From NCBI GenBank assembly GCA_030038955.1, contig JASHQV010000255.1:1-5218 (forward strand): a DNA stretch of 5,218 bases, read 5' to 3'. The notes under the pieces were generated by a model. That model saw only the letters and a program-made list of their open reading frames with translations, made no database searches and was not told the DNA's origin. This document shows, piece by piece, positions 1-4,043 of the stretch; within the stretch, counting starts at the first letter, position 1; the number at the start of each line of letters is the position of its first letter. Position numbers and translations under genes: made by a program. The DNA is from Solirubrobacteraceae bacterium (lineage in GTDB: Bacteria > Actinomycetota > Thermoleophilia > Solirubrobacterales > Solirubrobacteraceae).

Positions 1-2
1 AG

Positions 3-437
3 CTGTCTTACGCGCTGAACAATTTCCGCCTGCTTGCGCACCCCGGCTGGTCGTATGTGATCAGCCGGTACCCCGGCGCAATCGTGCACGTCCTGCACCT
101 TGACCTCCTGTACCCGGACAGCCTGCATCACAGGTCGCTGTGGTACGCCGTCGCGGTGGCAGTGATCGCGGCGTTCGCCTATTTCTTCGTGGCAGCTCCC
201 CGCCGGGAGCCGCTGTTCCTGCTTGCCCGGGGCGGGATCATCGGTGCTGCCGGGATCGTTGCGCTGGCGGCAAACTTTACCGGCATGCGGCTCGAGCTCG
301 CGTTCCTGCCGTGCGTGGCGATTGGCGTGGCGTTCACCCTGCAGCGGCTGTGGGACAGCTTCGCGACGGCGTTCGCCGTCAGCTGGCGGGCGGTGCGCAG
401 CCATCCGGCTGCGCACCGCCCGCCGCCTCTGAGTTAG
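3..437 (+). CDS. C-terminal part of an unidentified polytopic membrane protein (5' end outside window)
   Basis: This reading frame is open to the left edge and ends at TAG 435-437, so only the last 144 residues are visible. An internal GTG at 57 could be read as a start, but the frame stays open and codon-like upstream of it, so I treat the gene as truncated by the window. Third positions are mostly G or C, as expected for real coding sequence here. Visible residues 46-64 form a clear hydrophobic membrane segment (YAVAVAVIAAFAYFFVAA). It is followed by a short basic loop (PRREP) and two more hydrophobic stretches at about 75-91 and 96-114. The tail is basic and Pro-rich (about 129-144) and probably cytoplasmic. 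I recognise no catalytic motif. A membrane glycosyltransferase or similar multi-spanning envelope protein would fit the look of the segment, but that is only a guess. The gene converges on the secreted-protein gene downstream, and its stop codon lies inside the left arm of the inverted repeat. Confidence 0.75.
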   Translation: MSYALNNFRLLAHPGWSYVISRYPGAIVHVLHLDLLYPDSLHHRSLWYAVAVAVIAAFAYFFVAAPRREPLFLLARGGIIGAAGIVALAANFTGMRLELAFLPCVAIGVAFTLQRLWDSFATAFAVSWRAVRSHPAAHRPPPLS

Positions 438-544
438 GGTCCGTAGGAGAATTAGTCGTGAAGCCTGGGGAGTGGCTGGGCGTGGCAGGCGCGTCCAGAC
501 GCCGCCAAAAACGCGAACTAATCTTCTACGGACCCTGAGCTCAG
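429..544. repeat. Long imperfect inverted repeat filling the convergent intergenic junction
   Basis: The left arm 436-456 (AGGGTCCGTAGGAGAATTAG...) is nearly the reverse complement of 517-536 (ACTAATCTTCTACGGACCCT). There is one unpaired base and one G-T pair over 21 positions. Pairing continues inward (C457-G460 with C512-G515, with A516 bulged). It also continues imperfectly outward, where CTGAG 429-433 matches CTCAG 540-544. The 51-nt interior carries a smaller palindrome, GCGTC-CA-GACGC at 491-502. Both flanking stop codons fall within the structure: TAG 435-437 of the upstream gene, and the complement of TGA at 541-543 of the downstream minus-strand gene. No U-tract follows either arm, so it is not a classical intrinsic terminator. 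A bidirectional actinobacterial-type terminator or a small element with terminal inverted repeats are both possible. The pairing is read directly from the sequence; its role is inferred. Confidence 0.7.
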
Positions 545-2139
545 CCGGTGAACACCGGTGCCGCTGCTCTCGTCGCGAACGTGCGCCACCTGCCGCGAGC
601 TGTCCCCGACGGATCCTTGGCGACGATCCTGTAGTGGTAGGTCGTCGAGGGGGACAGGCTCGACACGATCGCCGAGACGCTCTCGGACTTGGAGCGTGAT
701 CCCGCGCTCCTGGTGGGCGTCGTCTTGATCGCGTGACCCGAGGCGTAGTACTGGAAGTAGTACTTCGTTCGACTGCCCTCTGGGTTCACCGATCCCTTGA
801 TCTCCGCGCTGCGCGCCTTGACGGAGGCTGCGCCCCCGGTGGTCACGTGCGGCTTTGACTTCTTGGCGGTCTTGAACGTCCTGTCCGCGCCGGTCACGGT
901 GAAGCCGAGCGAGTAGGCGACCAGCCGGTAATAGTAGGTCTTGCCGGACGCGAGGCCCGTCAGCGCGGCCGAGACCGTGACTGCGCCCGAACCGGAGCCG
1001 GCGCTGGCCGGCGTCGCAGGGGCGGTCTTGCCGTAGGCGGTGGAGGTTCCGTACTGGAACTGGTAGGTCGCGGAGTACCCGTTCGGCTTGACCGTGCCGT
1101 GCACGGTCGCCGAGGTGCGCTTGACCGAGCTCGTGCTGCCGGTCGTGGCGGATCCCGGCTGCGCCTCGGTGATCACGCCGGTCGCGCCCGTCGCCTCCGG
1201 GCTCTCCTCGCCGTGCCCGTAGGGGCCACTCGTGCCGGAGGTTCCGCCCGCCACCGTCGGCGACCCGGCCGCTGTCAACGTCACGTATTGGTAGGCGACA
1301 CGACCGCCGCCACCGCCGCCACCGTCGCCGCAGCAGCCCCCGGTGCCGCCCTGGCCGCCGTCGGCGCTGACCGTGCCGGTCACGTCGATCGTATCGGCGT
1401 GCAGCAGGATGCCCCCGCCGGAGCCCCCGCCCGAGGCGCCCTCAGGGCCGCCGTTGCCGTTGCCACCGTTGGCCAGCACCGACCCGGTGGTGGCGATCGT
1501 CAGCGCATTGGCGCTGAGCTCGACGCCGCCGCCGCCACCGCCGCCGCCGACAGAGCTGGCGCCAGCGCCGCCGCTGCCGCCCTGCAGGGCCGTGTTGAGG
1601 TCGCCGTACGCGGCGCCACCGGCGCCGCCGCTACCTCCATCGGTGCCACCGCTGGCGCCGCCGCCGCCGAAGCCGCCGCCGCCGCCACCGTCGGAGTAGG
1701 TCGTTCCGATCGCGCCCCCTCCGGATCCCGACCCGCCGGATGTGTAGTCATCGCCGCCCTGGCCACCCCCGGGACCGGCGGGGTACGGACCCGCGTCGCC
1801 CGTCGTGGCGCTGGTGCCGCTGGCGTCGATCGTTCCCGCCAGCGCGAAGCTGCCGCTTGCAACGATCTCGAGCGGGCGCGACCCCGAGGCGGTGATCGTC
1901 GCCCCCGCCGGGATCGAGACGTCGTCGAAGCTGAACACGGCGATACCGTCGACCGCGGTGCCCGTGATGTCGGTCCCCGGACCGGTCAGCTTCAACGTCG
2001 TGGTGTCGATCGTGTAGCTACCGGCCGACGGGTCGAAGTTGGTCGTGGTCGCCCGCGCTGCGGCTGGAGCCACGGCCAACATCGCTACGGCCAGGAACGA
2101 CAGCATCGCCGGTCTCGCCAGCCGCTGCCCAAGTCTCAT
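541..2139 (-). CDS. Secreted Gly-rich protein with two C-terminal fibronectin-III-like repeats
   Basis: The protein has 532 residues. ATG at 2139 is chosen because GGAGG (2151-2147) lies 7 nt upstream; the in-frame GTG at 2145 would be only 1 nt from that site. Residues 1-30 are a signal peptide: basic start (MRLGQRLARP), hydrophobic core, and an ARA cleavage site before TTT. Residues 31-116 are beta-rich, with the pattern 'IPAGATITASGSRPLEIVASGSFALAGTIDASG' seen in bacterial surface proteins of beta-helix type. About 117-312 is extremely Gly/Ser-rich, interrupted by beta strands near 206-223 and 243-259. Residues 328-424 and 430-523 are two related repeats, each ending in a TYxYRxVA...RTFxT motif typical of fibronectin type III-like modules. 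No LPXTG motif, C-terminal membrane helix or catalytic motif is seen, so it is probably exported and released or bound non-covalently. The only cysteines are a neighbouring pair at 269-270. A matrix, adhesion or envelope role is inferred; no specific function is claimed. Confidence 0.85.
   Translation of the reverse strand: MRLGQRLARPAMLSFLAVAMLAVAPAAARATTTNFDPSAGSYTIDTTTLKLTGPGTDITGTAVDGIAVFSFDDVSIPAGATITASGSRPLEIVASGSFALAGTIDASGTSATTGDAGPYPAGPGGGQGGDDYTSGGSGSGGGAIGTTYSDGGGGGGFGGGGASGGTDGGSGGAGGAAYGDLNTALQGGSGGAGASSVGGGGGGGGVELSANALTIATTGSVLANGGNGNGGPEGASGGGSGGGILLHADTIDVTGTVSADGGQGGTGGCCGDGGGGGGGRVAYQYVTLTAAGSPTVAGGTSGTSGPYGHGEESPEATGATGVITEAQPGSATTGSTSSVKRTSATVHGTVKPNGYSATYQFQYGTSTAYGKTAPATPASAGSGSGAVTVSAALTGLASGKTYYYRLVAYSLGFTVTGADRTFKTAKKSKPHVTTGGAASVKARSAEIKGSVNPEGSRTKYYFQYYASGHAIKTTPTRSAGSRSKSESVSAIVSSLSPSTTYHYRIVAKDPSGTARGRWRTFATRAAAPVFTG
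571..852 (-). other. Fibronectin-III-like repeat 2 of the secreted protein
   Basis: Residues about 430-523 run from PHVTTGGAASVKARSAEIKG to the WRTFAT motif. They match repeat 1 in the order of elements: S/A-VK-R-SA-(T/E)-(V/I)-(H/K)G-(T/S)-V-(K/N)P-(N/E)G, then a Y-FQY strand, then VSA...L, then TY-YR-VA, then RTF-T. The spacing is nearly the same, so the two look like an internal duplication that has since diverged. The family name rests on this strand pattern, not on a search. Confidence 0.65.
868..1158 (-). other. Fibronectin-III-like repeat 1 of the secreted protein
   Basis: Residues about 328-424 of the secreted protein. Key landmarks are SSVKRTSATVHGTVKPNG, the strand YQFQYGTSTAYG, VSAALTGLASGKTYYYRLVA and the closing DRTFKT. 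A Lys-rich linker (AKKSKP) separates it from repeat 2. Modules with this 'GxVxPxGxxTxYxFQYG ... TxYxYRxVA' signature are frequent in exported proteins of soil actinobacteria. Confidence 0.65.
1204..1791 (-). repeat. Low-complexity Gly-rich coding region (GGN codon runs)
   Basis: About 195 residues of the secreted protein are encoded here, with runs of six to eight consecutive Gly codons near 1302-1325, 1524-1550 and 1665-1690 (seen as GCC/GCCACC triplet runs on the plus strand). The runs are imperfect and separated by Ser, Ala, Asp and beta-strand segments, so this is a compositionally biased region and not a strict tandem array. Such triplet runs can change length by slippage and are error-prone in assembly. 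Confidence 0.8.
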
Positions 2140-2146
2140 TGTCACA

Positions 2147-2151
2147 CCTCC
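2147..2151 (-). promoter_or_regulatory. Ribosome binding site that sets the secreted-protein start
   Basis: On the minus strand, GGAGG is followed by 7 nt (TGTGACA) and then ATG at 2139. This spacing favours ATG 2139 over the in-frame GTG at 2145, which would overlap the Shine-Dalgarno region, and it removes two residues from the longest possible ORF. Confidence 0.8.
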
Positions 2152-2185
2152 AATTGGCTTGCGTGCGGTGTCTACCAGTTACGGC

Positions 2186-2232
2186 GGACGGCGCTGCGTT
2201 CCTGCCGGCGGCGACGCTCGCTCTGGCCGTCC
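2186..2232. repeat. Spaced inverted repeat upstream of gatC (possible operator)
   Basis: GGACGGC at 2186-2192 is the exact reverse complement of GCCGTCC at 2226-2232. The arms are 40 bp apart start to start, about four helical turns, and the right arm directly abuts the proposed -10 box. In DNA this GC-rich a 7-bp match can arise by chance, so an operator role is only a possibility. The rest of the 2140-2247 gap shows no convincing -35/-10 pair for the minus-strand gene. Confidence 0.25.
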
Positions 2233-2238
2233 TAGAAT
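2233..2238 (+). promoter_or_regulatory. -10 element (TAGAAT) for a probably leaderless gatCAB transcript
   Basis: TAGAAT fits the TANNNT -10 consensus and is the most AT-rich hexamer in the gap. It ends 9 nt before the gatC ATG at 2248, so initiation 6-9 nt downstream would place the mRNA 5' end at or within a few bases of the start codon. No Shine-Dalgarno sequence lies before this ATG (CGGCGTCCG). Both facts agree with a leaderless mRNA, which is common in actinobacteria. A -35 box is not clear; GCGACG at 2211-2216 is a weak candidate. Confidence 0.6.
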
Positions 2239-2247
2239 CGGCGTCCG

Positions 2248-2541
2248 ATGCTGTCGCGCGAACAGGTGATGCACGTGGCCCAGCTCGCCCGGCTCGAGCT
2301 GAGCGAGGGGGAGCTCGAGCGGATGGCGATCGAGCTGTCGAAGGTGCTCGACCACATCGAGAAGATCCGCGAGCTCGAGCTCGAGGGAGTTGAGCCGACC
2401 GCGCACGTGATCGACGTGGCCGGCGCCCTCCGTGACGACGAGCCCGAGCCGTCACTGCCGCGCGAGCTCGCGCTGGCGCCCGCTCCCGAGCCGGTCGCGG
2501 GCGGCTTCGGCGTGCCCAGCCCCGGCGCCGATCCTTCATGA
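2248..2541 (+). CDS. gatC: Aspartyl/glutamyl-tRNA amidotransferase subunit C
   Basis: GatC is the small, non-catalytic subunit of the cytoplasmic GatCAB complex. It wraps around GatA and GatB and stabilises them during transamidation of misacylated Glu-tRNA(Gln) or Asp-tRNA(Asn). At 97 residues it has the normal family length. Hallmarks are the N-terminal helix VMHVAQLARLEL (7-18), the second helix LSKVLDHIEKIREL (30-43), GVEPTAHV (47-54), LRDDEP (61-66) and the C-terminal GGFGVP (85-90). In homologues this C-terminal segment ends in an extended strand; here it ends in a short Pro/Gly tail. The start ATG has no ribosome binding site but sits just downstream of a -10 element, so leaderless translation is likely. 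The TGA stop overlaps the gatA ATG (ATGA), which indicates translational coupling. It is the first gene of the operon and is divergent from the secreted-protein gene. Confidence 0.95.
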   Translation: MLSREQVMHVAQLARLELSEGELERMAIELSKVLDHIEKIRELELEGVEPTAHVIDVAGALRDDEPEPSLPRELALAPAPEPVAGGFGVPSPGADPS

Positions 2542-4043
2542 CCGCCGGGCTGCTGGAGTTGACCGCCGCGCAGGCGGGCGCCGCCGTGCGGGCGGGGGAG
2601 CTGAGCGCGGAGGAGGTGTTCGAGGTCTACCGCGCGCGCGCCGCGAGCAACTCGCTGAACGCGTTCCTGTGGGTGGCGGACGCGGCGCCGGCGAGCCCCA
2701 AGGCCGCCGGCGCCGAGCTGGCCGGCATCCCGCTCGCGGTCAAGGACCTGTTCTGCACCGAAGGGGTGCCCTCGCAGGCGGGGTCGCGGATCCTCGAGGG
2801 CTACCGGCCGCCGTACACGGCCACCGTCGTCCGCAGGCTGGCGGAGGCGGGGGCACCGCTGTTGGGCAAGACCAACCAGGACGAGTTCGCGATGGGCTCC
2901 TCGAACGAGAACTCCGCCTACGGGCCGGTGCTCAATCCATGGGATCGTGGCCGCGTGCCCGGCGGGTCGTCGGGGGGCAGCGCCGCGGCGGTCGCCGCCG
3001 GGCTGGCGCCGTGGGCGATCGGCACCGACACCGGCGGCTCGATCCGACAGCCGGCGGCGCTGTGCGGGATCGTCGGGATGAAGCCGACGTACGGGGCCGT
3101 CTCGCGGTTCGGGATGATCGCCTTCGCATCCTCGCTCGACCAGGCTGGCCCGCTGACGCGCGACGTGACCGACTGTGCGCTGCTGCTGCGACACATGATC
3201 GGCCACGACCGACGCGACTCCACCTCGGTGCAGTTCCCCGAGGAGATCGCGCTGCCCGACCGCGACGATCTGAAGGGCGTCCGCCTCGGTGTCCCCGAGG
3301 AGCTGGTGGGGGCCGAGGGCGGCGTCGACCCCGGCGTGCGCCGCAGCTTCGAGGAGACGGTGGCGCTGGCCGAGCGGCTCGGGGCGAGCGTCGAGTCGTG
3401 CCGGCTGCCGCACGCGCCGCACGCGTTGTCCGCCTACTACCTGATCGCCCCGGCGGAGGCGTCGGCCAACCTGGCGCGGTTCGACGGCGTCCGCTACGGC
3501 CTGCGTGTGGGCGGCGACGATGGGCTCGAGCAGATGTACGAGCGCACGCGCGGGAGGGGCTTCGGGGCCGAGGTCAAGCGGCGGATCATGCTCGGCACCT
3601 ACGCGCTGTCGAGCGGCTACTACGAGGCCTACTACGGCACCGCGCTGAAGGTGCGCACGAAGATCTCCGACGACTTCCGCGAGGCGTTCTCGAGGTTCGA
3701 CTTCGTGGTCACGCCGACCAGCCCGTGGACGGCCTTCGAGCTCGGCGCCAAGCTCGACGACCCGTTGGCGATGTACCTCAACGACTTCTGCACGGTGCCG
3801 ATGCCGCTCGCCGGGATCCCGGCGATCTCGATCCCCTCGGGGCTCAGCGAGGGACTGCCGGTCGGCTTCCAGCTGTCCGGCCCGGCGTTCAGCGAGAACC
3901 GGCTGCTGCAGGCGGCGTACGCGCTCGAGCGCGCGATCGGATTCGACGGCAGCCGCGCACGGGAGGGGGCGGTCGGTGACGATGGCGGCGCCCTTGGGGG
4001 CGCCGGGAGGGGCGGGGAGCTCGACCCGGGAGCGGTGGCGTGA
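2538..4043 (+). CDS. gatA: Aspartyl/glutamyl-tRNA amidotransferase subunit A (glutaminase)
   Basis: GatA hydrolyses glutamine and passes ammonia through a tunnel to GatB for tRNA-dependent amidation. It belongs to the amidase-signature family. The 501-residue protein has the full Ser-cisSer-Lys triad: K69 in GIPLAVKD, S144 in the PGGSSGGSAA block and S168 in GTDTGGSIRQPA. Positions agree with the S. aureus triad (K79, S154, S178, from memory) at a constant offset. Y300, R349 and D416 likewise line up with its glutamine-binding residues. Other signatures are GKTNQDEFAMGSSNENSAYGP (110-130) and VTPTSPWTAF (391-400). The core ends near 470. The last 30 or so residues are a Gly/Asp-rich low-complexity tail, making the protein slightly longer than the usual 480-490. 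The start overlaps the gatC stop (ATGA) with no separate Shine-Dalgarno site, so translation probably depends on termination of gatC. The stop overlaps the gatB GTG (GTGA). Confidence 0.97.
   Translation: MTAGLLELTAAQAGAAVRAGELSAEEVFEVYRARAASNSLNAFLWVADAAPASPKAAGAELAGIPLAVKDLFCTEGVPSQAGSRILEGYRPPYTATVVRRLAEAGAPLLGKTNQDEFAMGSSNENSAYGPVLNPWDRGRVPGGSSGGSAAAVAAGLAPWAIGTDTGGSIRQPAALCGIVGMKPTYGAVSRFGMIAFASSLDQAGPLTRDVTDCALLLRHMIGHDRRDSTSVQFPEEIALPDRDDLKGVRLGVPEELVGAEGGVDPGVRRSFEETVALAERLGASVESCRLPHAPHALSAYYLIAPAEASANLARFDGVRYGLRVGGDDGLEQMYERTRGRGFGAEVKRRIMLGTYALSSGYYEAYYGTALKVRTKISDDFREAFSRFDFVVTPTSPWTAFELGAKLDDPLAMYLNDFCTVPMPLAGIPAISIPSGLSEGLPVGFQLSGPAFSENRLLQAAYALERAIGFDGSRAREGAVGDDGGALGGAGRGGELDPGAVA
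3986..4017 (+). other. GC hairpin overlapping a potential G-quadruplex at the gatA 3' end
   Basis: In the sense strand, CGGCGCCC (3986-3993) pairs perfectly with GGGCGCCG (3998-4005) around a TTGG loop, giving an 8-bp all-GC stem. Overlapping it are four G-runs (3996-4000, 4005-4007, 4009-4012, 4014-4017) with loops of 4, 1 and 1 nt, which fit the usual four-run quadruplex pattern. The two folds share bases and would compete. They lie 10-42 nt before the gatB ribosome binding site, inside codons for the low-complexity GatA tail. The fold potential is visible; any effect on gatB expression is inference. Confidence 0.5.
4028..4032 (+). promoter_or_regulatory. gatB ribosome binding site
   Basis: GGGAG lies 7 nt before GTG 4040, within the last codons of gatA. 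It supports the GTG start, which gives the usual GatB N-terminus (EPVIGLEIHVQL beginning at residue 7), and it shows that gatB can recruit ribosomes independently in addition to coupling through the GTGA overlap. Confidence 0.7.

Noticed and set aside
1343..1699. Pro-rich 118-residue plus-strand ORF resembling a proline-rich surface protein
   Set aside because: Its PPPPPP runs are just the reverse complement of the GGN/GGC Gly codons of the minus-strand gene.
1204..1791. Possible CRISPR or tandem repeat array in the triplet-rich region
   Set aside because: There are no repeat units of constant length with unique spacers; the pattern is imperfect Gly codon runs in a real reading frame.
1099..2235. 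378-residue plus-strand ORF opposite the Gly-rich gene
   Set aside because: The complement of Gly and Ala codon runs stays open by composition. The minus frame has a signal peptide, ribosome binding site and FN3-like repeats, whereas this one gives Arg/Ala-rich low-complexity sequence.
2289..2392. Clustered GAGCTCGAGC palindromes in gatC
   Set aside because: They encode repeated Glu-Leu-Glu in amphipathic helices of GatC using preferred GAG and CTC codons, so coding constraint and codon bias explain them.
2232..3422. 396-residue minus-strand ORF antisense to gatC and gatA
   Set aside because: It is Arg/Ala/Gly-rich translation of the complement of conserved gat genes, with no recognisable motif. 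It would also run across the gatC promoter.
2432..3979. 515-residue plus-strand ORF overlapping gatC and gatA in another frame
   Set aside because: It is an out-of-frame reading of gatA with an Arg-rich composition. The gatA frame carries the intact catalytic triad and family motifs.
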